Shown piece by piece: positions 35,953 through 45,782 of a DNA stretch of 64,000 bases. The notes under the pieces were generated by a model. It was not told the DNA's origin. It saw nothing but the letters and a program-made list of their open reading frames with translations, and did not search any database. The translations under genes were made by a program, and so were the position numbers. Location of the stretch: assembly GCA_002840555.1 (NCBI GenBank), contig PHBJ01000007.1:1-64000 (forward strand), written 5' to 3'. The number at the start of each line of letters is the position of its first letter. The first letter of the stretch is position 1. Origin of the DNA: Deltaproteobacteria bacterium HGW-Deltaproteobacteria-13. GTDB lineage: Bacteria; Desulfobacterota; Syntrophia; Syntrophales; Smithellaceae.

Positions 35953-37215
35953 ATGGATAAAATTACAGCAATTCGTGGATTTAAAGATGTCCTGCCGGAA
36001 GATGCCCGCCTGTTTTGGGAGGTTGAATCCATCGCCCGCAAAGTTTTCAACGCTTTCGGTTTTCGGGAAATTCGTGTTCCCATTATGGAAAAAACTGAAT
36101 TGTTCAAAAGGAGCATCGGGGAAACAACGGATATTGTCGAAAAGGAAATGTATACTTTCGCCGACCGCGACAATGAACATCTCACTTTGCGGCCGGAAGC
36201 TACAGCTTCCGTCATCCGCGCCTACATTGAACACAACATGTCCTCTGCCGAACCGATAACCAAACTTTTTACGATTGGGCCGATGTTTCGCCGTGAGCGG
36301 CCGCAAAAAGGCCGTTTCCGTCAGTTCAATCAGATTGATGTCGAACTTTTCGGCGAAGATAAACCGCAATTCGATGCTGAAATAATTTTTATGCTGATGC
36401 ATTTTTTAACCGGCTCCGGATTAAAAGATCTGGAATTGGAAATCAATTCTCTGGGGTGCAGCGGATGCCGTCCGGTATTTTCCAGGGCCGTTATCGACTT
36501 TTTAAAAGGAAGCGAAAAAAGTCTGTGCCCCGACTGCCAGAGACGTATCAACACCAATCCTCTGCGCGTCTTCGACTGCAAAGTGGAGACATGCGCCTCC
36601 ACGATCGCCAATGCGCCGGGGATCCTTGATTTCTTATGCTCTGACTGTGAAGATCATTTTTCAAAGGTCAAATCGTTTCTCAGCGATTTGAATATATCTT
36701 TTATCATCAATCCCCGGATGGTTCGCGGACTGGATTATTACACGAGAACGGCGTTTGAAGTAAAAACGAACGCGCTGGGAGCGCAAAACGCCGTTGCCGG
36801 AGGCGGAAGGTATAACGGTCTGGTCAGTGAGCTGGGAGGGCCCGAAGTTCCGGGAATCGGCTTTGCGGTAGGTTTTGAACGGCTGATAGCCTGTCTGCCG
36901 GAAGACGCAAATAATAAATTCAGGACCGATTTGTTTGTTGCCGCGCTAGGCGCGCCGGCTCAGAAGATCGCCTTCGGCCTGATCAACCGGCTCAGGATCG
37001 CGGGCATGGCCGCGGAAATGGATCATACGGACAAAAGCCTTAAGGCCCAGTTAAAACGGGCGGACAAGTTAAACAGTTCCTTTGCTCTTATTTTCGGCGA
37101 CAAGGAAATCGATGAAAAACAGGTTGTATTAAGAAATATGCAGACCAAAGACCAGCAGACTATTCCGTTGGATGGATTGCAGGAGTCAATAATTAAAATT
37201 ATTAAAGAGAGGTAA
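35953..37215 (+). CDS. hisS: Histidyl-tRNA synthetase
   Basis: 420 residues, class II synthetase. Motif 1 region RGFKDVLPEDA; motif 2 TLRPEATAS and FRRERPQKGRFRQF; histidine-A loop RGLDYYTRTAFE; motif 3 GIGFAVGFERL; C-terminal anticodon domain from about residue 325. Full length with all key motifs, so a true HisRS rather than HisZ. Followed 6 bp later by aspS. No Shine-Dalgarno is obvious. Confidence 0.97.
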   Translation: MDKITAIRGFKDVLPEDARLFWEVESIARKVFNAFGFREIRVPIMEKTELFKRSIGETTDIVEKEMYTFADRDNEHLTLRPEATASVIRAYIEHNMSSAEPITKLFTIGPMFRRERPQKGRFRQFNQIDVELFGEDKPQFDAEIIFMLMHFLTGSGLKDLELEINSLGCSGCRPVFSRAVIDFLKGSEKSLCPDCQRRINTNPLRVFDCKVETCASTIANAPGILDFLCSDCEDHFSKVKSFLSDLNISFIINPRMVRGLDYYTRTAFEVKTNALGAQNAVAGGGRYNGLVSELGGPEVPGIGFAVGFERLIACLPEDANNKFRTDLFVAALGAPAQKIAFGLINRLRIAGMAAEMDHTDKSLKAQLKRADKLNSSFALIFGDKEIDEKQVVLRNMQTKDQQTIPLDGLQESIIKIIKER

Positions 37216-37221
37216 AAAGTT

Positions 37222-38997
37222 TTGGCTGATTTTTTAACGAAAGATAAAAGAACTCATTACTGCGGGAATCTGGATATTTCTCTTGTGGATCAGGAAGTGA
37301 TTTTAATGGGCTGGGCGCATCGCCGGCGCGATCACGGCGGGGTTATTTTTGTGGACTTGCGCGACCGTGAAGGAATCGTCCAGGTGGTTTTCAACCCGGA
37401 TGCCGGAGAAAATGTTCACACGGAAGCGCATAAAATTCGCAGCGAGTTTGTTCTGGCCGTGAAAGGAAAAGTGCGCAAAAGACCGGAGGGCATGGAAAAT
37501 CCGGCGCTGAAGACCGGTGCAATAGAAGTTATCGTTTCCGAACTGGAAATCATGAATGAATCCAAGACCCCGCCTTTTTCTTTTGATGATGAAGAAATTT
37601 CGGAAAACGTGCGGCTCAAATACCGTTATCTTGATCTGCGCCGTCCGGCAATCCAGCAGAACCTGTTTTTACGGAGCCGGCTGGCTGCCGCGACTCGCCG
37701 CTATTTTGAGGAAAACGGCTTTATTGAAGTGGAAACGCCTTTTCTGGGAAAAAGCACTCCTGAGGGAGCGCGCGATTATCTTGTGCCCAGCCGTATCAAT
37801 AAAGGCACTTTTTATGCTCTGCCTCAATCTCCCCAGATCTTCAAGCAGCTCCTGATGGTTTCCGGTTTCGACCGTTATTATCAAATCGTGAAATGTTTTC
37901 GCGATGAAGATTTACGCGCCGACCGTCAACCGGAATTTACGCAGATCGACGTCGAAATGTCTTTCATAACGGAAGAAGATATTATGAATATGATGGAAGG
38001 CCTGATGAAAGCCATCTTTAAGGCCTGTCTGGGCAAGGACCTTACCCTGCCCTTACCCCGGCTGACTTATGCCCAGGCAATCAGCCGTTACGGCAAAGAC
38101 AACCCCGATGTGCGTTTCGGCATGGAACTGGTTGACTTAACCTCCATCGTTAAAGATGCCGGTTTTAAGCTCTTTAGCGAGGTGGCTTCCTCCGGAGGAA
38201 TTATCAAAGCTGTCAAGGCCGAGCAGGCCTCCGCTCTTTCACGCAAGGATCTGGACGCATTAAAGGATTTTGTCGAAATTTACGGGGCCAAGGGACTGGC
38301 CTGGGCCAGGGTGAACGCCGCCGACTGGACATCGCCCATATTTAAATTTTTCAAACCCGAAGAAGTTAAAAGTATCAATGACGCCATGAATGCCCAAGAA
38401 GGAGATGTCATCTTCTTTGTCGCCGACACACCGCGCATCGTTAATGACTCCCTGGGCAATTTACGAATTCATCTGGCGAAGAAATTGAATTTAATCGATC
38501 CCGATGCGCTGGCATTTACCTGGATCACGGAATTCCCCCTGATGGAATATTCCGAATCGGAGAAACGTTTTGTTTCGACGCATCATCCTTTTACATCGCC
38601 GTTTCTGGAAGATTTGCCGAACCTCGCTGCCGATCCCGGCAAAGTCCGGGCACGCGCATACGACCTGGTTCTCAACGGTTCGGAAATCGGCGGTGGCAGT
38701 ATTCGTATTCATCGCAAAGACGTCCAGGCGCAGGCATTTGCCGCTCTGGGCTTATCGGACGAAGATGCCCGCTCCAAATTCGGTTTCCTGCTCGAAGCGC
38801 TTGAATTCGGCGCTCCTCCCCATGGCGGATTGGCTTTCGGACTTGACCGTTTGACCATGATCATGACGCGCGCGGAATCCATCAGGGACGTTATCGCTTT
38901 TCCGAAAACACAGAAAGCATCCGATCTGATGTCGGACGCGCCTTCAAAAGTAAGTATCGAGCAGTTGATGGAATTATCGTTAAAAATCGTTCAATAA
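37222..38997 (+). CDS. aspS: Aspartyl-tRNA synthetase
   Basis: 591 residues, the bacterial-type size. N-terminal OB anticodon domain ([11 protein letters not shown]), class II core with [16 protein letters not shown], the GAD insertion (about 285-400), and GLDRL near the C-terminus. TTG start with GAGAGG 9 nt upstream, inside the end of hisS. Whether it is discriminating cannot be read by eye; gatCAB are not in the window. hisS-aspS is a common operon. Confidence 0.97.
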   Translation: MADFLTKDKRTHYCGNLDISLVDQEVILMGWAHRRRDHGGVIFVDLRDREGIVQVVFNPDAGENVHTEAHKIRSEFVLAVKGKVRKRPEGMENPALKTGAIEVIVSELEIMNESKTPPFSFDDEEISENVRLKYRYLDLRRPAIQQNLFLRSRLAAATRRYFEENGFIEVETPFLGKSTPEGARDYLVPSRINKGTFYALPQSPQIFKQLLMVSGFDRYYQIVKCFRDEDLRADRQPEFTQIDVEMSFITEEDIMNMMEGLMKAIFKACLGKDLTLPLPRLTYAQAISRYGKDNPDVRFGMELVDLTSIVKDAGFKLFSEVASSGGIIKAVKAEQASALSRKDLDALKDFVEIYGAKGLAWARVNAADWTSPIFKFFKPEEVKSINDAMNAQEGDVIFFVADTPRIVNDSLGNLRIHLAKKLNLIDPDALAFTWITEFPLMEYSESEKRFVSTHHPFTSPFLEDLPNLAADPGKVRARAYDLVLNGSEIGGGSIRIHRKDVQAQAFAALGLSDEDARSKFGFLLEALEFGAPPHGGLAFGLDRLTMIMTRAESIRDVIAFPKTQKASDLMSDAPSKVSIEQLMELSLKIVQ

Positions 38998-39015
38998 TAA
39001 ATATCGGAGCAAGTC

Positions 39016-40908
39016 ATGGCAAAATCCATAACCAAAAATAAAGTGCCCGCCCCCAAGGGCAAAACGATTAAAAAGTTCAAATTAAAAGAACTGGACACGC
39101 CAAATTTATATAAGGAAATATTCCCTTACAGTGAAGTAAGCAAGATTGTTTTCGACAATAAGCCTGTTCCGATGCGCCCGGCCAAAGAAATTTTCATTAC
39201 GGATACAACATTCCGCGACGGTCAACAGTCGCGGCCTCCCTACACGGCGGAACAAATTGTTACGGTATTCAAGTTGCTCAATAAACTCGGCGGCCCCAAC
39301 GGCGTCATCCGTCAATCGGAATTTTTCCTCTATAGTAAAAAAGACCAGGAAGCCGTGGAAAAATGTCTGGAACTGGGCTTGCGGTATCCGGAAATCACCA
39401 GTTGGATCAGAGCGGCCAAGGAAGATGTTCCTCTGGTTAAGCAATTCGGATTAAAGGAAACAGGCATTCTTACGTCGGTTTCCGATTATCACATCTTTCT
39501 CAAGTTGAATAAAAAAAGAAGTGAAGCAATGGATGGTTATCTGAGCATTGTCAAATCCATTCTGAATCTGGGGATCATTCCCCGCTGTCATTTTGAAGAT
39601 GTCACCCGCGCCGACATCTACGGCTTCTGCATTCCTTTCGCGCAGGAATTAATGAAGCTCCGGGAAGAAAGCGGCATTGATGTTAAAATAAGACTTTGCG
39701 ACACCATGGGCTATGGTGTTACTTATCCCGGCGCCGCCCTGCCCCGCAGTGTGGACAAGCTTGTTCACGCCTTTATCACGGACGCCGGGGTTCCGAGCCA
39801 TCTGCTGGAATGGCATGGCCATAATGATTTTCATAAGGCCATGATTAACGCGACAACCGCCTGGCTGTATGGATGCGGTGCGGCGAATTCCACCCTTCTG
39901 GGACTGGGTGAAAGAACCGGCAACCCCCCCATTGAAGGTCTGATTATCGAATATATCGCTTTAAAGGGAAACAACGGCATCGATACAACGGTCATTACCG
40001 AAATCGCCGAATATTTTGAAAAGGAAATCGGTGTGAAGATACCGCATAATTATCCTTTTGTCGGTTTGGGTTTTAATGTCACCAGCGCCGGCGTTCACGC
40101 CGACGGCCTCATTAAATGCGAAGAAATTTATAATATATTCGATACGAGGAAAATTTTAAATCGGCCGATCACCCTGACCATCACCGACAAATCCGGCAAC
40201 GCCGGCATCGCTTTCTGGATTAATCAGCGCTTTAATCTTGAAGGCAACAAAATTGTGGATAAAAGGCATCCGGCAATTTCTAAAATTAATAAGTGGGTTG
40301 CCGAGCAATACGAGGCCGGCCGGATCACCTCCATTTCTCCTGAAGAGATGGAGAAAAGAGTCCGGCTTTATTTACCGGAATACTTTATGTCGGAATTGGA
40401 AAAAATTAAATTCATTGCTGAAAAAGCAGCGCTGGCGGAAATTAATCAAATTATCGAACATCCGATCATGAAGACCATGAACACGGAAGAACAGGAAGCC
40501 TTGATGCAGAATTTTGTGGATGAACATCCCTCTGTTCAGTTCGCTTATATCGTTGATATGAATGGCCGGAAAACGACCAAAAATATTACCAATATTGCCG
40601 ATCGCGCCAAATACGAAAACTACGGAGTCGGCACGGACCAGTCCGATAGGCAATGGTTTATCAATCCTCTGCGCACAGGCAAGGTTTATGTTTCCGATTT
40701 CTTTATCTCCAAAATGACCGGAATTTTATGCTTCACCGTTTCCGCGCCCCTTGTGAATGACCAGGATGAAATGATCGGTATTTTCGGCGTTGATATTCAA
40801 TTCGAAGATTGGGTAAAAAGAGCGGAAGACATGGACGACATGGATCATATCGCCCTGCGCGCCGAATATAAGGAAATGAAATCCAAAGCCAAGCACGGCC
40901 ATCATTAG
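39016..40908 (+). CDS. Re-citrate synthase-type enzyme fused to a Cache/PAS-like domain
   Basis: 630 residues. Residues about 55-430 are an HMGL-like TIM barrel: ITDTTFRDGQQS with the metal-binding Asp68, FEDVTRADIYG, RLCDTMGYGVTYPG, and HGHNDFHK with His267 and His269 as metal ligands. The FRDGQQSRPPYT and GGPNGVIRQ blocks are those of the Clostridium/Syntrophus Re-citrate synthase group, which condenses acetyl-CoA with oxaloacetate, rather than isopropylmalate synthase. After a helical linker, residues about 500-605 read as a Cache/PAS-type sensor domain (IVDMNGRKTTKN, SDRQWFINPL, VSAPLVNDQDEMIGIFGVDI). The fusion suggests ligand control of entry into citrate and glutamate. Downstream of aspS by 18 bp; GGAG before ATG. 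Catalytic call strong, sensor call moderate. Confidence 0.85.
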   Translation: MAKSITKNKVPAPKGKTIKKFKLKELDTPNLYKEIFPYSEVSKIVFDNKPVPMRPAKEIFITDTTFRDGQQSRPPYTAEQIVTVFKLLNKLGGPNGVIRQSEFFLYSKKDQEAVEKCLELGLRYPEITSWIRAAKEDVPLVKQFGLKETGILTSVSDYHIFLKLNKKRSEAMDGYLSIVKSILNLGIIPRCHFEDVTRADIYGFCIPFAQELMKLREESGIDVKIRLCDTMGYGVTYPGAALPRSVDKLVHAFITDAGVPSHLLEWHGHNDFHKAMINATTAWLYGCGAANSTLLGLGERTGNPPIEGLIIEYIALKGNNGIDTTVITEIAEYFEKEIGVKIPHNYPFVGLGFNVTSAGVHADGLIKCEEIYNIFDTRKILNRPITLTITDKSGNAGIAFWINQRFNLEGNKIVDKRHPAISKINKWVAEQYEAGRITSISPEEMEKRVRLYLPEYFMSELEKIKFIAEKAALAEINQIIEHPIMKTMNTEEQEALMQNFVDEHPSVQFAYIVDMNGRKTTKNITNIADRAKYENYGVGTDQSDRQWFINPLRTGKVYVSDFFISKMTGILCFTVSAPLVNDQDEMIGIFGVDIQFEDWVKRAEDMDDMDHIALRAEYKEMKSKAKHGHH

Positions 40909-40932
40909 TTCGACGCTCGTGCTTAAAATGAA

Positions 40933-42903
40933 TCAGTCATTGTCATAGATCGCCCACTGCTCAAAAGGACGATTCTCATCGAATTCCGAAAGCGGGGCTA
41001 TTTCCCGGATAAACCTGGAAGGCGCCAGATTTAAAACACCCGAAGATCGATTGTAATCCAGAGCGGGATAACACAAATAGAGCTGGTCCCTCGCTCGGGT
41101 CACCGCAACATAAAAGAGTCTTCTTTCTTCTTCCTCTCCGTCTGCTTCTTTCAACGCCCGCTGCAGCGGAATCATGCCGTCGGCGCACCAGATTAAAAAC
41201 ACATAAGACCATTCCAGCCCTTTGGCCTGATGAATCGTGCTTAAGGCCACCTTGTCCTCACCGTCTTCTTCCCCGACGCTTTCCTCTCTGGACATATTGG
41301 TAAGCAAGGCCAGTTCATTTAAGAAATCTTCCATATTGATAAACTGGGCGGAAAAATTTCCCAACTGAATTAAATCCTCTTCCCTTGATGACGTATCGGA
41401 ATAGTTATCCTGCAGATAGGTTCGATAACCGCTTTTGTTGAGCAGGATATCTATTATTTTCCCCGGCAGGCGATCCTGAGGCTGCAGATCCAAAAGCAAC
41501 TGGATTGTTTTACGGAATTCCGCCAACCCCGCTATGGCCGGCTTCGGCGTGGATTTAATAAAATCCTCCGTAAATATCGCCTCCAGAGGATTTTCCTGCT
41601 TTGATAAATTTTTCCAGATTTTATTGAATGTGACCTTGCCCACTTTCGGATACATCAGAAGCAGTCGCCGCCAGGCCAGTTCATCGCCGGGATTGACCAT
41701 GATGCGCATGTACGACGTCACATCTTTAATATGAGCCTGCTCGAAAAAGCGGATGCCGGAACGAATATCAAAGGGAATATCGCGCCGGACGAATTCCATT
41801 TGCATCTCCATGGAATGATAATGCGCCCGATAAAGAACAGCTATTTCGCTCATAGGGATGCCGGAACGAACTAATTCCGCGATTCTTTGCGCCACAAAAT
41901 ACGCCTGCTTCACAACGTTTTGCGCGGAAACCATCACCGGCCGCATACCGTTTTTGCGCACGGCTCTTAATTCTTTGGGAAATTGCTTCTCATTATTATT
42001 GATGCTCAAATTCGCCAGATGCAGTATTTCCGGCGTGCTGCGATAGTTGGTTTCCAGTTTGAATATTTTACAATCGGGATAACGCTCCGGGAAATTTATG
42101 ATATTGCTGAAATTAGCGCCGCGAAATGAATAGATGCTCTGCGAATCATCACCGACAACCATGAGATTTCGATGACAGGAGGCCAGCAGATCCACAATAT
42201 CCGCCTGAATAATATTCGTGTCCTGATATTCATCAACCAGAACATACCGAAATCTACCGGCAATGTTCTGTAACAGATCAGGATGATCAAGAAGTAGTGA
42301 ACGGCAGTTAAACAACAGATCATCAAAGTCCATAATGGAGAGATCTTTTTTCTTTTGCATATACATCATGGCTATCCCGGTAATTTCCTCGAGCAGATGG
42401 AGGAAATAAGGATATTTTGTTTGAACAACATCTTCCAGCGTGCTTTGTGTATTGACCGCCAGGCCGATGATTTCGGCAAGGATATTGCTCTTGGGAAATT
42501 TACTTTGTTTGGTGTCAATCTTCAGTTCGGCTAGGCAGGTAGAAATCAGCTGACGGGAATCCTCACTATCAACAATCGAAAAATTACTTTTAAAACCGAG
42601 GCGATACGCATTGCTTCTTAAAAGACGGTGAGCGATATGATGAAATGTGCCGCCCATGATCCTGCCGGTATAAGAATGAATGAGGCTCTCCACACGGTTG
42701 AGCATGGAATTCGCGGCTTTATTGGTGAAAGTCGCCAGTAATATATTTTCGGGGGAAACGCCACTCTCGAGAAGCCGCGCGACACGGTAGGTTAAGGTGC
42801 GTGTCTTGCCGCTTCCCGCTCCGGCGAGCACCAGGAGCGGACCGCCCTCTTCCATTACAACACGATATTGTTCGGGATTAAGATCTTTTTCGTAATCAAT
42901 CAT
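40933..42903 (-). CDS. UvrD/Rep/PcrA-type DNA helicase
   Basis: 656 residues, superfamily 1A. Motif Ia/I LLVLAGAGSGKTRTLTYR, motif II LVDEYQDTN, motif III GDDSQSIYSFRGA, motif IV LETNYRS, motif V ALSTIHQAKGLEW and motif VI VAVTRARDQLYL. It lacks the long C-terminal extension of UvrD and PcrA, so it is nearer to Rep in size. Probably works in repair or replication restart. On the minus strand TATAAT lies only 6 nt before the ATG with no Shine-Dalgarno, so a leaderless transcript is possible but unproved. Confidence 0.93.
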   Translation of the reverse strand: MIDYEKDLNPEQYRVVMEEGGPLLVLAGAGSGKTRTLTYRVARLLESGVSPENILLATFTNKAANSMLNRVESLIHSYTGRIMGGTFHHIAHRLLRSNAYRLGFKSNFSIVDSEDSRQLISTCLAELKIDTKQSKFPKSNILAEIIGLAVNTQSTLEDVVQTKYPYFLHLLEEITGIAMMYMQKKKDLSIMDFDDLLFNCRSLLLDHPDLLQNIAGRFRYVLVDEYQDTNIIQADIVDLLASCHRNLMVVGDDSQSIYSFRGANFSNIINFPERYPDCKIFKLETNYRSTPEILHLANLSINNNEKQFPKELRAVRKNGMRPVMVSAQNVVKQAYFVAQRIAELVRSGIPMSEIAVLYRAHYHSMEMQMEFVRRDIPFDIRSGIRFFEQAHIKDVTSYMRIMVNPGDELAWRRLLLMYPKVGKVTFNKIWKNLSKQENPLEAIFTEDFIKSTPKPAIAGLAEFRKTIQLLLDLQPQDRLPGKIIDILLNKSGYRTYLQDNYSDTSSREEDLIQLGNFSAQFINMEDFLNELALLTNMSREESVGEEDGEDKVALSTIHQAKGLEWSYVFLIWCADGMIPLQRALKEADGEEEERRLFYVAVTRARDQLYLCYPALDYNRSSGVLNLAPSRFIREIAPLSEFDENRPFEQWAIYDND

Positions 42904-43209
42904 TAATTCATTATACCGGCTAAGCGTTTTCTTATTTTTTCCTGTATCATCAAACGAACAGCGTTTATAAAGTAAAAGATTTATATATTCAAGTTAATAT
43001 AATTAATGTTCCCGGCGCTCTGAAAATGAATAGGATAAAAATCTCCTTTTTCATTGTAATATTCAACTAATCCCCCGCCCGTTCTGTCAATGATTTTAAA
43101 ATATCCTGATTAAATTTGTCTTGATTTTACTTACCGGATACGTTAGAAAAGCGCGCATTCAAATACAGTTGCTTTTTAGAGCAGCACGGAGGTATTGAAA
43201 GGAGTTTTC
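42904..43209. other. Divergent intergenic region, no gene seen
   Basis: 306 bp between the helicase gene and the EF-G-like gene, AT-rich. I see no tRNA, riboswitch or structured RNA. A TATAAT near 42911-42916 faces the helicase gene. A TTGACA facing the same way near 43098-43103 has no clear -10. A 21-codon minus-strand frame (42989-43054) lacks a Shine-Dalgarno. Confidence 0.5.
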
Positions 43210-45288
43210 ATGGCAAAATACGAATCTAAATCTCTCAGAAATTTAGCGGTAGTCGGACACGGTGGAACGGGTAAAACATCCCTTTGCGAATCTTTTTTAT
43301 TTGTTTCAGGAAAAAGCGAACGACTGGGAAGAGTTGATGACGCGACATCCTGTATGGATTTTGAACCGGAAGAGCAAAAAAAACGCATATCAATCAGTTC
43401 GGCGGCTAATTTTGTCGAATGGGAAAAACATAAAATTAACTTTATTGACACACCGGGCGACTCCAATTTTACATATGATACAAAATGTTCAATGAGCGTT
43501 GTGGAAAACGCCGTAATTGTCGTTGACGCCGTCGGCGGTGTTGAATTTCAAACACAAAAAGTCTGGGAGTTAGCCGACGAATTCAAACTGCCCCGTATTA
43601 TTTTTATCAATCGAATGGATAAGGAACGCGCGATTTTCACCTCAGCACTGGAAAGCATCAAAAACAAACTCAAGAAAAAAGCGACTCCCGTTTGCCTGCC
43701 CATCGGCTCTGAAGATAAATTCAACGGCATTGTTGATTTAATCGATATGAAAGCTTATTTGTTTGCCGATAACAAAGGCAACGGAAAAGCCGTGGATATA
43801 CCCGCCGACATGATGGACGACGCAAAGAATTTACGCAACTCGATGGTCGAGGATATCGCTGAAGCCGACGACGAACTGATGAATAAGTATCTCGAAGCCG
43901 GAGAACTCTCCGCGGATGAACTAAAATCCGGCTTGAAAAAAGGTGTTTCCTCAGGAAGCCTGATTCCGATTATCTGCGGTTCGGCAATTAAAGGCATTGG
44001 AATATCGATGCTCATGGATTTAATCGTCAACTCTTTTGCCTCGCCAGTGGATCGCGGAGCGAAAAAAGGCAAAAAACCGGGAACAGACAATGTTGAAGAA
44101 AGACTGCCGTCCGAAGACGCTCCCTTCTCCGCCATTGTCTTTAAAACGATCGCCGATCCGTATGCGGGTAGATTGACGTTATTCCGTGTTTATTCCGGGA
44201 AACTCAATCCTGATACATCTGTTTACAACTCTTCCAAAAAGATCACGGAAAAATTCGGTCATATCTTCTTTCTGGAAGGCAAAGCCCAGAAACAGGCGGA
44301 AGGCCTTATCCCCGGTGATATCGCCGGCGTGGCTAAACTCAAGGATACCGTAACAGGTGATACGCTTTGTTTTGAAAAAGCACCGATCATTTTCAACATG
44401 GTGGAAATACCTCATCCCATCATGTCTTTTGCCATCGAACCGAAAACCCGCGGTGATGAAGATAAGATTGCCGGATCGATTCACCGCCTGACGGAAGAGG
44501 ACCCGACAATTGTCTTCTCCCGCAATACACAGACGAAGGAAATGATTCTCTCCGGTATGGGCCAGGTGCATATTGAAGTGAATATCGAAAAGATGAAAAG
44601 AAAATTCGGTGTGGAAGTCAATCTGAACACGCCGAAAGTCCCCTACCTGGAAACCATTAAGGGCAAAACCAACGTGCAGGGCAAGTATAAGAAACAGTCC
44701 GGCGGACGCGGTCAGTTCGGTGATTGCTGGATCGATATCGAGCCTTTGCCGCGCGGCGGTGGTTTTGAGTTTCATGACAAAATAGTCGGTGGTGTTATTC
44801 CGGGACAATATCGCCCCGCTGTCGAAAAAGGCATTGTGGAAGCAGCGGTGAAAGGCGTGATCGCCGGTTATCCCGTGGTGGATTTTAAAATAAATCTGAC
44901 TTTCGGATCTTATCACACAGTGGACTCATCGGAAATGGCTTTTAAAATTGCCGGGTCGATGGCTTTTCAAAAAGGCGTCATGGAATGTCAGCCGATTCTG
45001 CTGGAACCGATTGTCAATATTGATATCGAAGTTCCCGACGAATACATGGGCGATGTGATTGGCGATCTCAACAGCCGTCGCGGCCGGGTTCAGGGTATGG
45101 ATACCAACGGCACCAATCAGGTTATTAAAGGACAGGTTCCGCTGGCGGAAATCCTCAAATACGCGCCGGATTTACGTTCAATGACGAGCGGCCGCGGCAA
45201 CTTTACTTATACAGAATCGCATTATGAGGAAGTTCCCTCCTATATTGCGGAAAAAATTATTGCCGAGTCGAAAAAAGAAGAAGAATAA
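43210..45288 (+). CDS. EF-G-like translational GTPase (FusA2-type)
   Basis: 692 residues with EF-G domain order. The P-loop is GHGGTGKTS rather than the AHIDAGKTT of canonical EF-G. The G3 motif is DTPGDSN, replacing the catalytic histidine of DTPGH, and G4 is NRMD. Domain IV follows (QSGGRGQFGDC). Such EF-G-like proteins form a separate bacterial group whose role (alternative translocation, ribosome recycling or stress) is not established. It is not the housekeeping fusA: no rpsL, rpsG or tuf is near. The ATG at 43210 has AAAGGAG 5 nt upstream; the earlier TTG at 43195 has none. mog follows after 2 bp. Confidence 0.9.
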   Translation: MAKYESKSLRNLAVVGHGGTGKTSLCESFLFVSGKSERLGRVDDATSCMDFEPEEQKKRISISSAANFVEWEKHKINFIDTPGDSNFTYDTKCSMSVVENAVIVVDAVGGVEFQTQKVWELADEFKLPRIIFINRMDKERAIFTSALESIKNKLKKKATPVCLPIGSEDKFNGIVDLIDMKAYLFADNKGNGKAVDIPADMMDDAKNLRNSMVEDIAEADDELMNKYLEAGELSADELKSGLKKGVSSGSLIPIICGSAIKGIGISMLMDLIVNSFASPVDRGAKKGKKPGTDNVEERLPSEDAPFSAIVFKTIADPYAGRLTLFRVYSGKLNPDTSVYNSSKKITEKFGHIFFLEGKAQKQAEGLIPGDIAGVAKLKDTVTGDTLCFEKAPIIFNMVEIPHPIMSFAIEPKTRGDEDKIAGSIHRLTEEDPTIVFSRNTQTKEMILSGMGQVHIEVNIEKMKRKFGVEVNLNTPKVPYLETIKGKTNVQGKYKKQSGGRGQFGDCWIDIEPLPRGGGFEFHDKIVGGVIPGQYRPAVEKGIVEAAVKGVIAGYPVVDFKINLTFGSYHTVDSSEMAFKIAGSMAFQKGVMECQPILLEPIVNIDIEVPDEYMGDVIGDLNSRRGRVQGMDTNGTNQVIKGQVPLAEILKYAPDLRSMTSGRGNFTYTESHYEEVPSYIAEKIIAESKKEEE

Positions 45289-45290
45289 AA

Positions 45291-45782
45291 ATGTTCACAG
45301 CCTGTATTATAACGGTGAGTGACAAAGGCTCACAAGGCAAACGACAGGATTTAAGCGGCCCCGCAATAGCAGAAATGCTTGCGGGAGCCGGTTTTAAAAT
45401 AAAACATACTCTTATTGTTCCTGATGAAGTTGATCAAATTCAAAAAGCGATTATCAATTTCGCGGATATTGAAAAAGCCGATTTGATTTTAACCACCGGC
45501 GGCACCGGTGTCAGTCCGCGCGATTTAACGCCTGACGCGACGCTGGAAGTCATTGATAAACAAATTCCGGGCATGGCTGAAGCCATGCGGCAAAATAGTT
45601 TGCTGGTAACGCCTCACGCCATGATTTCCCGCGCGATAGCAGGAATTCGCGGACAGTGCCTGATCATCAATCTTCCCGGAAGCCCCAAGGGCGCCAAAGA
45701 AAATCTTGCCGTCGTTCTGCCGGCGCTGCATCACGCTGTTGAGAAAATTAAGGGAGATGACTCGGAATGTGCTTCTCCATAA
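45291..45782 (+). CDS. MogA/MoaB-family molybdopterin protein
   Basis: 163 residues with the MPT-binding fold: TVSDKGSQGKRQDLSG, LILTTGGTGVSPRDLTPDAT and INLPGSPKGAKENL. Family members adenylylate molybdopterin before molybdenum insertion. The DLTPDAT version is the MogA-like form. Probably co-transcribed with the EF-G-like gene (2-bp gap). Its 3' end overlaps the convergent Mut7-C gene by 35 bp. No other molybdenum cofactor genes are in the window. Confidence 0.9.
   Translation: MFTACIITVSDKGSQGKRQDLSGPAIAEMLAGAGFKIKHTLIVPDEVDQIQKAIINFADIEKADLILTTGGTGVSPRDLTPDATLEVIDKQIPGMAEAMRQNSLLVTPHAMISRAIAGIRGQCLIINLPGSPKGAKENLAVVLPALHHAVEKIKGDDSECASP

Noticed and set aside
42989-43054. 21-codon hydrophobic frame (MKKEIFILFIFR...) in the divergent gap
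   Set aside because: No ribosome-binding site and no promoter with a usable -10; too short to support.
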